From Sophora flavescens (Eukaryota > Streptophyta > Magnoliopsida > Fabales > Fabaceae), in NCBI GenBank assembly GCA_030762895.1, contig CM061065.1, positions 83,523,607 to 83,587,606 of the forward strand: a stretch of DNA of 64,000 bases, in the 5' to 3' direction. Position numbers and translations under genes: made by a program. The notes below the pieces were generated by a model. That model was not told the DNA's origin and made no database searches. It worked only from the letters and a program-made list of their open reading frames with translations. Below are positions 45,458-56,369 of the stretch, piece after piece (position 1 is the stretch's first letter; the number at the start of each line of letters is the position of its first letter).

Positions 45458-46821
45458 TGATGAGCCTCTGGTTGACTGGTTTTATAACTAATAAAAACCT
45501 TGGCTTTGTGCTAATTTTATATCATTTTCACCCAAATTAGACTTGATTGTCTTTAAGAAGTATTTTGAGTCCATAAAGTATTTTTAGGTTAATTTAGTTG
45601 ATTTATAGTTAAATAAAACACTTATTCTATTTTCTGTTTTCAGGTTAATAAAAAGGAATAATTCTGGATCTTTCGCCCCGCGAGAAGGCATTAGCCTCGC
45701 GAACCAGAAGGTGACTGTTCCAGAAATTGCCAACCATTATGTCTCGCCCCGCGAAGACATTACTCGCCCCGCGAGTAATCCAACTCTGAAGACCAAAAGT
45801 CAGCACGGGTTATGCATGCTAAAGGTCACGGCGGTGGCAGTTTTGAAGTTGAAGAGTCTCGCCTCGCGAGCATACATTCGCCACGCGAGGTTGAAGACCA
45901 GAAGCCATCACGGTTTGCGCATGTTGAAGGTCACGGGCGTTACAGTTTGGAATCTGAAGAGTTTCGCCTCGCGAATGATATGCTCGCCTCGCGAGAAGAT
46001 CAAAAGTTGCAGACTGTTCGCATTATTCGCCTCGCGAAGGAGCGTTCGCCTCGCGAGTACGCGTATTCCAGAAGTTGTATATAAGTCAGTTTTAGACAGA
46101 ACTGAAGGGTAGGCTGGGAAGCTGGCTAGTTTTAGTCAGAATAAGAGTCAGTAATTAGTCTTTTATTTTCTCTTTAGTTTATTGTTTGCTTTTGTAATGG
46201 AGAACTAGTCTCCTTGATTAATCTACTGGGATTGGTTTCCATTTACATTTGAGGTTCTGTAATTCCTGTTTTTATTTACTTTTCTCTTTTCAATACGATG
46301 CTATATGTTTCTGTTTGCTTAATTCAGGAATGTATAGTGTTGTGTTGATTTGTTTCGGTGATGTTATGTTCCTATATATAATCGCGTTTGCTTAATTCGC
46401 GTGTGTTCAATCATGTTCGCTTAGTTCATGAGTGCTTCACCCCGTTTGCTTAATTCGGGAATAGGGACATATATCTGTAGTAGTGGTTTCGCTTGTAAAT
46501 TGTTGCTACAACCGGGAGGGGATTAGAATCTGCTTAGGGCTTGGATTTATATGAACCAATGATAGTGGGAAACCGAGAACAGTAGGTTAATCGTTCTTTA
46601 GTTTATTTGATAATATTTTAACTGCTTGTTTTCATTACTCTGTTTTTGTTTTGTTTCTTTATTTTATTCCAAACCCAAACCCCCCAAAACTAGCTTTTGG
46701 TTTTCTGTTAATAATAACAACGCCTAAGAGTCCTTGAGAGACGACATCCGAGTTGTCGCTTCCCTATCTACATTATTTTGTAAACGCTCGTTCTTTTTGG
46801 CGCGTGGCGACAGCGCGGCCA
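45458..46821 (+). repeat. 3' LTR of TR-GAG copy 2
   Basis: Nearly identical to 40989-42340. It carries the same five pairs of TCGCCYCGCGA sites. Confidence 0.95.
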
Positions 46822-47276
46822 GCAACTGATGGTATTTTTGAACAATATTCTAGTTTGATGGTTGTGCCTCAAACTTATGGTAATAATGCAACTTGTTTGG
46901 TATGTTTGAACAATATTCTATTTTCTATCAAAATGAGACAATATTACATTTTAAATTAACATCTAAAAATTTTATCATAAATATGTTTTGAGATTAACTT
47001 AAAAAAAAAACCAATACTTCAAATTATTTGGTTTTTTTTGTTGAAGCAATCAAATTGTTTGTTAAAATTACATTTTTATTGTAATTTTATAAAAAAAATG
47101 TTCATAAGCACTTATATAGTAATGTATCCAAACGCCTTAATTTTGCATAAGTGCTTTTGGAAATATGCATCCAAAGGCACATGACTTATTGAATTCAAGC
47201 TCTTATGGCATAAGCTCTTATACAATAAGGCCTTATGCTATAAGTGCTTAGTTAAGTTATTTACCCAAACACACCC
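46822..47276 (+). other. Right end of the Harbinger element
   Basis: It continues the 66-bp repeat (46822-46925), then AT-rich DNA with CTTATGCCATAAG-like palindromes (47090-47260), and ends with the GTTTGGGTAAATAAC-type terminus (reverse complement). No gene. Confidence 0.7.
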
Positions 47277-47279
47277 AAA

Positions 47280-47810
47280 ATGTACTAAGATCTCAACTCC
47301 ACTAAATAATTTATGGATACATACATCTTTAACTACTCATTTTAAAAATAAGCTCACTTTCGAAAAGTTGTGCCAATTAAACTAAGTATATATTAACAAG
47401 AATTCATTGTATATATTGCAAAGTATTTATAAATTTAGAGAAAATATATAAAAAAAAGTAAAAATATTTTGAAAAGATATTTAGAATTATAAATAATATA
47501 CATAATTAATTCAAGTATAAATTAAAATATAAATTAAAAGAGAAAATATTTAAATTTAACAAAATAATATGCATAATCAATTCTTAATTTTAAATATTTA
47601 GAAAAGAGAAATTAAGAACGAGATATATAATTTTATAAATGAGAGTAATAGCCTAAGTAATTTAAATATAGAAAAAATTTCAAAATGATTTTCATGAGAA
47701 ATATCAATGTCCGGTGCCAAAAATTGTCAACAAAGGTGAGAAACACTAAGCCATATTCAACTTTTAATAACATTTATTTTTGGTATGTTATTGTGATTTT
47801 GAGTGCTATC
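47280..47810. other. Gene-free AT-rich stretch
   Basis: No ORF or element end is recognised. Confidence 0.5.
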
Positions 47811-47942
47811 TTTTTTTTATAGGTAAATGTTAGTATATGTTATTCTGTTAGTTGTTAATTTTTTTCTCCTTTATCAGGGTTTGAACCATGGACCTCCTAC
47901 ATCTTGAACCCATAGTTCAAACCAGTTGGGCTACTCTTACGT
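47811..47942 (-). repeat. tRNA-derived SINE-like sequence
   Basis: On the minus strand TAGCCCAACTGG (47922-47933) fits the polymerase III A box and GGTTCAAACCC (47877-47887) the B box, about 46 bp apart as in tRNAs. An A-rich stretch ends it (plus-strand T8 at 47811-47818). No cloverleaf is supported, so a SINE or tRNA relic is more likely than a tRNA gene. Confidence 0.5.
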
Positions 47943-48155
47943 TGATTATTTGACTTCTTTCCCTTCTTATTAATGTTAATCTCTTTGATTTGGTTCCTAT
48001 TTTGTTTATTCATGTGAATTTGATGATCACATGTTTGCATGTCATAGATGTTTAGGGCACTAGTGCAATAAGTGCTTTTTACGTCAGTTAAAATTGATTT
48101 TTTACGTCAGAATACTGACTGACGTAAATACAGCTGACGTTAATAGTTAATATTT

Positions 48156-48458
48156 TAACGTCAGTTGAGAACTGACGTTAAATATAAAACTATTAACGTC
48201 AGTTCTTTAACAAAACTGACGTTAATTTTGTAAAAATTAACGTCAGTTTTTTAAACAACTGACGTTAAACTAAAACTATTAACGTCAGTTCTTTAAGACA
48301 ACGGACGTTGATTTTGTTAAAACTAACGTCAGTTGTTATAAAGAACTGACGTTAAAGGTTTAATTTTAACGTCAGTTGTAATAAACAACTGACTTTAATA
48401 GTATACTGTATATTTTATAAAATACTATTAACGTCAGTTGTTTGATACAACTGACGTT
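48156..48458. repeat. Left subterminal array of seven AACGTCAGTT hairpins
   Basis: Inverted pairs AACGTCAGTT...AACTGACGTT lie at 48156-48179, 48194-48222, 48239-48266, 48290-48309, 48324-48352, 48368-48396 and 48429-48458. Loops are 3-9 bases and each pair can fold into a stem of 10 or more. Confidence 0.85.
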
Positions 48459-48712
48459 AATAGGTTTTTTTTTTTTTTTAAAATTCAGTTTTATAATATC
48501 ACTCCCCTCAGCTATCCCTGCATTCAGTCCCAGTAACACAGAATATCACACACATTACAGAATTGCAAAGGAAAATTGAACAATGGGGGGACTTAAAACC
48601 AAAACCCATGTATATATATAAATAAATTTTAGTTCTAATGTCTAAAAAACAAAACTATCTAAGGATATATATATACATGTTATTAATTAGTTTCTAAAGT
48701 CTAACAAAAAAC

Positions 48713-51707
48713 CTATTCATCTAAGTAGTGCGGAGGTATGTTGTCAATTCCTTTTTCAGCCGCATACTTGAAGAAGAATTCAGCGAAGCGCGTCCTCAAG
48801 TCTCTTAACTCATCTTCTTCAATAGGCGATTGGTCGATAAATGCCTAGACACGTTCAAATAATAACAATAACATCAATGCAAGTCATCTTCAAAACTATA
48901 ATATATAATTTAACAAGTTGTTTAAATATTACCTTCTTCCATCCATCCGTAATAGATGCGGAGACTATGTTCAGCATATGAAGCATCACATAATAGCCGC
49001 ACGACCACCCGTCAGTTTGAAATCGAGACTACCAACAAAATTAATTTCAACGTCACTTGAATATACATATAAATTAGTAATTATAATATTAATTATTTGA
49101 TAAATAAACTACCAAACCTTGAGGATGTTCCATACAGGATTTGCTTTAGCCTTAGAAGTCCTACTTCTCCCGTTGGCGCAACTTATGCTACTCGCCTTCA
49201 GCGCGCTATCATAAACAAATAATCATGTCGATCAATTAACAAACTCATATATCATGTGTGTAATAAACTAAAAACAACTGATATTAAAACTTAAATTAAA
49301 TTTAAGATTAGTTACTTACATATTTCAGCTTCCACCACCTTCGGTGGTGGATCTTGGTGAGAAGAAGAGAAGAATATGACAAGATGCCTAAACGGGTGAA
49401 GTACGAACAATCGCCAATGGCGTTCCATACAGTAGGGAGCCAGATATAATTCTTTCGGATTGTCTCCCAACAAGTTCCCTAATTATTTACTCAATGCATC
49501 GCCAAACAAAGAAATCGGGGCAGAATGATTGACGGATCTAAGAAACCGTAAAACCGATGCAACGCCCTTATCAAGTCAAGACGATGGAGATACCTAAGAT
49601 ATGAAAAGGTGTGGATGTTAATTACATAATATATATATTGAAATTAAAATAAATTATTAAATGGAAAAATACCAAAAATAAATAAGTTATAAAATTAAAA
49701 TTAACTTACGTGCACCGGAGACCGATGACATTCTTTGTTCATCCAGACGTTATTTCTCGCAGCGTTCCCGAGATCGTCACCACGAAGGAAAATATCCCTC
49801 TGTTGATCTGGGCGTGCCACCCATCCATCGTGATCCAATGGACATTCAAAAATCTCAAACGCATAATCCTCACCAAGTGAGAACAAACGAGTCATAGGTG
49901 ACAGCGACACCGACGTCGACTTGGCCTTCAGTTTAGGAAAAATAAAATAGATAAGTTTTTGATAATTACAAAAAAACACAAGTAATTATTTGACTAATTT
50001 GGACATTAATAATGAATAAATACCTTTGCTAACATTTCGAGCTCACGTCGTTTGGAGTCCAACTCAAGCTCACGCCTTTTCATTTCCAACTCATGCTCAT
50101 GGCGCTGGACTTCCAACTCCCGCTCCCTAGCTGCCAACTCATCGTCCTCCACATGTGACCTACTAAAACTCTCTTTTGTGCTCACATGTGAAGCGTTGGC
50201 AAGCCCTGCGGTGTCCTGGGATGTACCAACGGAGGAAAGCTCTCTCGGCAAGCGCCGCTTGAATTCAGGTTGGATATTAAGCCTTTGCATCGATGTGTTG
50301 TAATATCTGGGTTGGACATGAGGTCTTGAGTAATGTCAGCCAAAATTGATGCTTCATTGACCACCCGCTTCGTGAAGCAGACTTGCCATAATATTGTTTG
50401 ATGGTCACATTCCCGGGAACACCGAGAACCCGACCAGGATGGTCTTTCTTGCCTAGAGCGAGTCATCAAGACGCCCCTGCCGCCCGTAAGGGACGAATGC
50501 TCCCCGGGAGGATTTTGCTTTAAGATCCATCTACAATGAAAAAAAAATGAAAAAACGTGCAAGTGAAAAGTGTTGCAAATATCTATACAAATATCAATTG
50601 AAATCAAGTTAATTATTTACTTACAATCTTATCCGCCACTTCGCGAGTGGCATCAACGTTAAAAGATCCCGCTCTTTGTCATGCGGTAGGCTAACCGGAC
50701 ATCATCGCGGTCGATGTCCGACGGAGGACTTGATGGTGTGCCCTCAGGAACCTCTCCTCTTTCAATCCTAGCAGAGTGCTCTTCCTGGCTTCGCCCTTAG
50801 CCTATCGCCATCATCTGCTCGGATCGAGTCTGGTACCCACCCTGAGACATGGTGTGGCGGTGGACGTTCTTCGCCTGATTCTGCCGACCCTTATTTGCCT
50901 TAGCCTATTCAAACAAAAACACATAATTAAATACAGTTAAATGATCTATAATAAGCATACAAAATTAACTTAATCAACCAACCTGAAATTCTCCATCCTG
51001 TCGACTCCTGGCAAACATATCCCAAGTATCCTGATCAATCCAGGGATAATCCGAGAACATTTTATCAAGCCGCTTCTTCCCAGATACATAGTACCTGGTA
51101 AGATCATGCTTGAACCCATTCCAACGCTTTGATGCCATTTTCATACATTTATGACGATGATCCTCGCCATTTGGCACAGTCCAAGCTACCTACACATTAG
51201 ATACATATATAACAACTGGATTGATTATAACTCGGATAATTATCTAATAATGTAAATCAAACGAATGTAAAGGTAAAATACCGTGATAGCCTCCCAAATC
51301 TGATCCTTAACGTTCTGTGGAACGTCATTCCAGTGGTTGTAGTTGATGCTTTCGTGCTGCTTCACTTGTAGAAACACCCACTTATTAAATTCTTTAGAAC
51401 GGGGTCCCTGGGCATTTAGATTAGCATCGAAGGAAACCTCAAGCTTCTGTCCGCTCTTCCTGTCCTTCTCTAGTTTCTTCAACGAGGTGGCTCCTCTACC
51501 CTGTTTCCTATGAGCCTGTGATGTCTGTATGGACAAAAAAAAAAAGATAAAATAGAGGGTTGTAACATTATAAACTTACATTAAAAAGAAGGACTAAAGA
51601 TAGTATATAACATGTAAACTTACACTAGAATCAGGCGTAGGCGTGATCGGGTCCTGCGAAACCCCCACAGTGTCCTCCCGTGCATGTGGGCTATCCGACT
51701 GATCCAT
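48713..51707 (-). pseudogene. CACTA-borne gene: transposase-24-type region plus ULP1-type cysteine peptidase
   Basis: Exons read on the minus strand: 51707-51624 (ATG, MDQSDSPHARED), 51524-51282 (TSLKKLEKDRKSGQKLEVSF, FLQVKQHESINYNHWNDVP), 51189-50983 (HRHKCMKMASKRWNGFKHDL, DQDTWDMFARSRQDGEFQ), then from about 50910. GT...AG borders fit for the first three introns and phase is kept. This part, with a later DHPGRV-type segment (about 50440), resembles the plant transposase (Ptta/En/Spm, Transposase_24) family. After a coiled-coil exon (50290-50010) and a segment at 49950-49700, the C-terminal half has HWRLFVLHP (about 49430) and QTDGWSCGYYVMLHM (about 49010), the His-Trp and Gln...Cys signatures of C48/ULP1 SUMO-type peptidases. 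The gene ends at a stop at 48713-48715. It has an in-frame stop near 50800, frameshifts near 50660 and 50460, and at least one stop near 49485. It is no longer functional. Confidence 0.8.
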
Positions 51708-51888
51708 ATGTATGCCTGTTCAGAAACAATATATATGTATTAACATAGGTTATAACTCAAAATAAATACAGAAGTATAAATAAAAATAACTAGATAGGTC
51801 CTGTAGATATACAAAACATCTATATATCCAATATAAGGACAATACAGGAGATTGAAAACTATAGTTTTTGAAGATTGCCAAGCACTGG

Positions 51889-51977
51889 TCACGGCCTGGC
51901 CGTGATGTCCATCACGGCCATAACGTGCCAATCGAACCCAGACCTCATAGGCGTAATCGATCACGGCCTAGCCGTGA
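51889..51977. promoter_or_regulatory. Two TCACGGCC palindromes upstream of the CACTA gene
   Basis: TCACGGCCTGGCCGTGA (51889-51905) is a perfect palindrome around one base. TCACGGCCTAGCCGTGA (51961-51977) repeats it, nearly perfectly, 72 bp away. Each is followed by ATG-NCATCACG. They lie about 180-270 bp upstream of the gene's ATG, so they are candidate operator-like sites. Confidence 0.55.
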
Positions 51978-52013
51978 TGAACATCACGCCGTGACGGATC
52001 AACCAACAGAGCA

Positions 52014-52230
52014 ACATGCACTCAAAACCAAAAATAGAGACATTCCAAACAACTCAAACTCACGGTTTAAAGTTACAACTACTGAGACTACAGTTTCAAC
52101 ATACACTCAAAACCAAAAATAGAGACATTCCAAACAACTCAAACTCACAGTTTCAAGTTTCAACTACTGAGACTACAGTTTCAAACCAGCAGAGCAACAT
52201 GCATGCACTCAAAACCAAAAATAAAAAATG
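52014..52230. repeat. Tandem repeat of about 84 bp
   Basis: Units begin ACTCAAAACCAAAAATAGAG at about 52019 and 52103, and partly at about 52207. A related single unit lies at 165-265 in the left-hand CACTA copy. Long ORFs here are repeat artefacts. Confidence 0.7.
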
Positions 52231-52831
52231 TGCCCTAATTAAAGACTCACCAGAAATAGGCGCTCGCGTGGTGGTGGGGGGGAAGCTCGAGTGGTGGCCA
52301 ACGTTCGATGTGGTTACTGAGAGCAGAGGGACAAGGAGAGTTAGTGCGCGGGAAAGGGAAAGAGGGATGTCAAGTTATTGCAAAGAATGAGCGGGAAAGA
52401 CAGAGTTAGGGGTTAAGAGTGTACCTCACGGTGGTGGCGAAGAAGCCCTCGCGGTGGTTGCGGTGGAGGTGAGCTTGCGATTAGGGAAGAGTGAGAGCAA
52501 GAGTGAGGGTTGAGCGTGATGAAAAGAAAAAAGACACGTACGTACAGAGAAGTGGAGAAGGCGCGCGGGGGTAAACGTTATAATTAAAATAAAACAACAT
52601 TTTACGTCAGCTTTTGGTAAAACCAGACGTTGAAGATCATATATTTAACGTCAGCTGTCTTAATAAACTGACGTTAAAAAATCTCACACTTATTACGTCA
52701 GTTGTTAGTAAAAACTGACGTTAAAGGTCATATATTTAACGTAAGTTGTATTAAGAAACTGACGTTAAAAACACTCACAACTTCTTACGTCAGTTGTATT
52801 ACACAACGAACGTTAAAAGTTTATTAGTTTC

Positions 52832-53830
52832 TGCAAAAACATTCATTCCTTTGACTACTGTGCTACTTACCCATTCACCTTTGTACCTAATCCTCTTAAT
52901 GAGCATTAAGTTTATAGATAAGTTTTCAAGAAAATCAGAATAGCTTAGTAACTTCATCCACTGCTCCTATAAATAGCTTCCTTCTATCCTTTTAATTAAT
53001 TTTCTGCTTCACAATATGGCTCTGCCGTGGAGATTAACTTCATCACTCTTTCTTCCTATTCCTAGACTCAAAGGTCTTTGTCTTAATGGTCAAACAACTT
53101 CTGAGTTTGAGTAAATCACATTACATGGATATTAAGGTTGGGTGAATCACGTAATGTGATTCTCTCACTTTATTTCATCCCCGTCATCCCTTTCACTTTG
53201 CTTTGGAAGCAAGTGATTGTGGATTCAAGATGATGCATCAAGGAACTCCACTGAAGAAGAAAGATGCAAAGATCCATTTCACTTTGCTTTCATTTGCTAG
53301 TGATCGAGGATTTACTTTGCATCATGGAATTCAAGTGAGGGAGGTGATGCATCCATTGGAGTTTCGATGACAGGATCGAGAAGAAAATGATGTTGATGCA
53401 GAAACTTTTTTATATTTTAGGGCTATGTTGCAGAAATTTTTTATCTTTTAATCATGTAATTTTAACTTATGAATCGCTTCAATGTCATACGATTTGATTA
53501 TACATATAACTTGTTTTATGTTAAGTGTTTATTTATTTTAATTTGCACAAGAATTTGTTTACTAATTCAAGCTAATTAATAAAAATTAAAAATAAACTTG
53601 TATAAAAAAAAAGGTTTAGAAATAAACTGCAGTACTATATGGAGTGATCTGCGTTAAGAGGGACAACAGGGACATGAACAATGAAATGAGTTTCATAATT
53701 ATTTACGTCAGTTATTTATAGAACTGACGCAAATAGTTTACAAACTGCCACCACCTCATTTTTAACGTCAACTTAATTTATGACTGCCAAGTTCCTGTAT
53801 ATTAATTACATTATTTCCAATATTCATTCT
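52832..53830 (+). repeat. CACTA family A 3' module, copy 1
   Basis: It begins CTGCAAAAACATTCATTCCT and contains TATAAATAG (52968), a micro-ORF (53016), a non-coding part and subterminal repeats near 53700-53770. The front part is repeated from 54002. The whole corresponds to 840-1899 of the left-hand CACTA fragment. Confidence 0.75.
53016..53114 (+). CDS. Conserved 32-residue micro-ORF
   Basis: It starts at an ATG 48 bp downstream of a TATAAATAG box and encodes MALPWRL..., then PIPRLKG, CLNGQTTSEFE and a stop. The copy at 1054-1149 shares most residues. The third copy, starting at 54185, has an early stop. It might be the first exon of a captured host gene. No family is recognised. Confidence 0.3.
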   Translation: MALPWRLTSSLFLPIPRLKGLCLNGQTTSEFE

Positions 53831-54001
53831 GCACGTTTATAATATATAGGATTATTTACGTCGCCTATTTATTTAATCAAGTAAAAATCAAACTTTTAAC
53901 GCCGGTTGTATAAAAACCGACGTTAACAATAAATATTTTTATTTTAAAAACACTTTTAACGCCGCTTTTTTAAAAAGCGACGTTAAAAGTGTATAGATAT
54001 C

Positions 54002-54820
54002 TGCAAAAACATTCATTCCTTTGACTGTACTGTGCTACTTACCCATGCACCTTGTAACTCAATCCTCTTAATGAGCATTAAGTTTATAGGTAAGTTTTCA
54101 AGAAAATCAGAATAGCTTAGTAACTTCATCCCCTGCTCCTATAAATAGCTTCCTTCCATCCTTTTAATTTTCTCGCTTCACAATATGGCTCGCTAGTGGA
54201 GATTAACTTCATCACTCTTTCTTCCTATTCCTAGACTCAAAGGTCTTTGTCTTAATGGTCAAACAACTTCTGAGTTTGAGTAAATTACATTACATGGGTG
54301 ATAAGTTTGAGTAAACTACATTATGTGAGTTGCTCACCTTATCACCTTTCGGAGAATCAGCTGCTGGAGGGCTAATCAGGTGCTCGGGGGTCACAGTTCC
54401 AAAACCTCAGCTTTGGCAGCAAGTGACCGTCTTGGAAGTCTCTGGAACCACTGCCTTTGCTTGAAACAGATCTAGTGCACCTGTTTTTGCCTCTCTCTTG
54501 AGCTCTCTCTCATGCCCCCGGTTTCCGAGGTCTTGAGTATAGTTGTCCCTTTGGCATATTTCATAAAACTCTCTGATGGGATGTAGCTTTAATGTTTAGG
54601 ATTTTAAACCCTTTCAATGTAACTTTTTATAGGATTTTAAACCCTTTCAATGTAACTTTTTATAGGATTTTAAACCCTTTCAATCTTCTATATCAGTCTG
54701 TATTACACTTCATGAATGAGATCCGGTTTGGGTTATTGATTCAACTTATAGTTTTCAAAACAGAAACACAAAACATCAAAGCAATTCATGTGAAACTGAA
54801 ACTTTGAGGAAGGCAATGCG
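54002..54820 (+). repeat. CACTA family A 3' module, copy 2
   Basis: It repeats copy 1 closely up to about 54300 (TATA box, micro-ORF start), then diverges into different DNA (54300-54800). That DNA has an acceptor-like TTTGGCAG followed by CAAGTGACCG and transcript-like sequence, suggesting capture or replacement of the downstream part. Confidence 0.65.
54597..54690 (+). repeat. 33-bp tandem repeat, about 2.8 copies
   Basis: GGATTTTAAACCCTTTCAAT plus TGTAACTTTTTATA repeats from 54599. It gives a short repetitive ORF that I do not consider a gene. Confidence 0.85.
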
Positions 54821-54864
54821 GAAGGGATCGTATACTAGATAAAAAAAATTATTAAAATAACCTT

Positions 54865-55152
54865 TAACGTTTGTTGATGTAAGGACTGACGTTTAAAGTG
54901 AAGTGACTTACTTTTAACGTCAGTTCTTTATAGAACTGATGTTAAAATGTTCATTGTTAACGTCAGTTTTTTATTGAACTGACGTTAAAAGTGAGTCACT
55001 TCACTTTTAACGTCAGTCATTAAAACAACTGACGTTAAAATTGAATTAATGAAGTCTGACATTTACAAAACTGCCACCGCCTCCTTTTTAACGTCTAGCT
55101 TTTGGTTAACTGACGTAAACCTTTACCGTCTAATGTATATTTTCCACTAGTG
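54865..55152. repeat. Right subterminal hairpins and terminus of CACTA family A
   Basis: AACGTCAGTT-type inverted pairs (54915-54985 and 55000-55040) lead to CCACTAGTG. Confidence 0.85.
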
Positions 55153-55155
55153 GGG

Positions 55156-56020
55156 AGATATCGAGAGGTGAACCTATATTGGAAATATATGAATTGAACT
55201 TAAGACTTAATACAATTACAATAAAGTAAAAATTGGTTAAATTGGGCATGGTTCTTGTATCTCGATAGGGGACATTAACTATTTTAGGATCATTCACCTT
55301 CAAAAGAGTTTGGTGTTGATAAAAGGATAGTCAATTAGGATTTATAATTTGTCATTGTGGTAACAATATTGGAAACCTTTCTTGATATTGAAAACACTTC
55401 TTGAATTCTTGTTATCGCGTCCTCCATTTCTTTCTTTGTAATATCTTTACTTTATCGTTGTTACAACAATTATTTTCACCAGATTAATTATTCTCATTTA
55501 ATTAACCGAATTATTATAATTATTTGGTAGCATAGACATGGTCCCTGTGGATTCAATCCTTTTATTACTTGATGATGAAACTGTATACTTGAGGATTTTA
55601 CCCACCAAATACTTATTTGAGACTAGATAGGCTAGGTGTGAAAAATAATACTCGCTGTTGTTCGAGCTGGAGAGGTTAGATGTAAAAATAATACTCTGTT
55701 TTAACCTGGTCAGTTATAATGCAAAATCTTGGTTTAGCCAAGAACTGGATATATCCGAAAGGTTGTTGATGACCAGGATAAACTCTTGAGTGTATCTCCT
55801 CCTTCCTTTAAACATTTAGTTATTGCTTTTTATTATTTATCTTTGACTAACTGTGGGGTTAAATTGTGCGTACTTTTATTAGCGCTTTTGTGAAAACACT
55901 TGTCTTAGACAAGTTCTTTAAACTGCTCAAATGCCTACATGCATCTACTATTTCTCTCCTGCATCTGTTTTTGTTGTTTCTATTTTAAATCCTACTTTTC
56001 GAAAAAATTAGAGTAAACAT
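55156..56020 (+). repeat. Degraded LTR fragment related to family C
   Basis: The segment from about 55620 to 55870 matches the 14118-14370 pattern (GATAGGCTAGGTGTG, AAAATAATACTC, TTGG-TTAGCCAAG, GGATAAACTCTTGAGTGT). 55156-55600 is unassigned. No gene. Confidence 0.5.
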
Positions 56021-56025
56021 AATTC

Positions 56026-56302
56026 TGTTGGAATGTAATTCAAATAGGTAATTCAAATGTGTTAGTATTTGTTAATTAGTTAGTTTGTTGTATCTAAAGT
56101 GGTTAGATGGTAGTTAGTTTGTTAATGAACTAGCTTTTACTGTGCACTATAAATAATAGAGTAGTGTAATGTGAATGTTAAGTGGTGTGAATAAAATTTT
56201 CATTTCAGAAAATCATTCTTCTAGATCTCTTTCTCCTTCCTCTCAATATTCTCTCTATTCTTCTATGTGTGAATTAGTGAAGTATGAGTGCGTGTTTCAA
56301 CA
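56026..56302 (+). mobile_element. Small copia LTR (277 bp)
   Basis: It starts TGTTGGAATG and ends TTCAACA, followed at once by TGGTATCTAGACC, close to the tRNA-Met primer-binding site. A TATAAATAAT box lies at about 56148. The other LTR is not in the window. Confidence 0.75.
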
Positions 56303-56315
56303 TGGTATCTAGACC
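56303..56315 (+). promoter_or_regulatory. tRNA-Met primer-binding site
   Basis: TGGTATCTAGACC resembles the TGGTATCAGAGC type, with two differences, directly after the LTR. Confidence 0.65.
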
Positions 56316-56369
56316 ACAGAGATTAGGGACCTGTGACTATGTCTTCATGGAAGCAAGGATTATGAGTGG

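Larger units (their letters stand above)
40989..46821 (+). mobile_element. TR-GAG-type non-autonomous LTR retrotransposon, copy 2
   Basis: LTRs at 40989-42340 and 45458-46821 start TGATGAGCC and end GGCCA. They are flanked by a perfect GCAAC duplication (40984-40988 and 46822-46826). The LTRs differ at only about a dozen visible positions plus two small indels, so the insertion is young. The internal region has a primer-binding site, a gag-containing ORF, a conserved non-coding region and a polypurine tract, but no pol. It must be mobilised by an autonomous relative, probably Athila-like judging by primer and gag. Confidence 0.95.
36807..47276 (+). mobile_element. PIF/Harbinger transposon (interrupted by TR-GAG copy 2)
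   Basis: The left end GGGTGCGTTTG and the right end, reverse complement GGGTGTGTTTG, are PIF/Harbinger-type termini. They are followed by AAATAA-containing and CTTATG-palindrome-rich subterminal DNA on both sides. The flanking trinucleotides are AAA and AAA (36804-36806 and 47277-47279). The length is right for the family's 3-bp duplication, although TTA/TAA is more usual. The element encodes the standard pair of genes, a Myb/SANT-like ORF1 and a DDE transposase ORF2, in the same direction. Without the 5.8-kb insertion it would be about 4.6 kb. Confidence 0.85.
48058..55152 (-). mobile_element. Complete CACTA (En/Spm) element, family A
   Basis: It starts CACTAGTGCAA and ends with CACTAGTG, whose reverse complement reads CACTAGTGGAA. 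It is flanked by GGG on both sides (48055-48057 and 55153-55155), the 3-bp duplication expected of CACTA elements. AACGTCAGTT hairpins fill both subterminal regions. It carries one spliced minus-strand pseudogene (48713-51707) and no TNP2-type transposase, so it is non-autonomous. Confidence 0.92.

Noticed and set aside
47811..47942. A tRNA gene on the minus strand
   Set aside because: A and B boxes are present, but no acceptor stem or full cloverleaf could be drawn. A SINE or relic is the better call.
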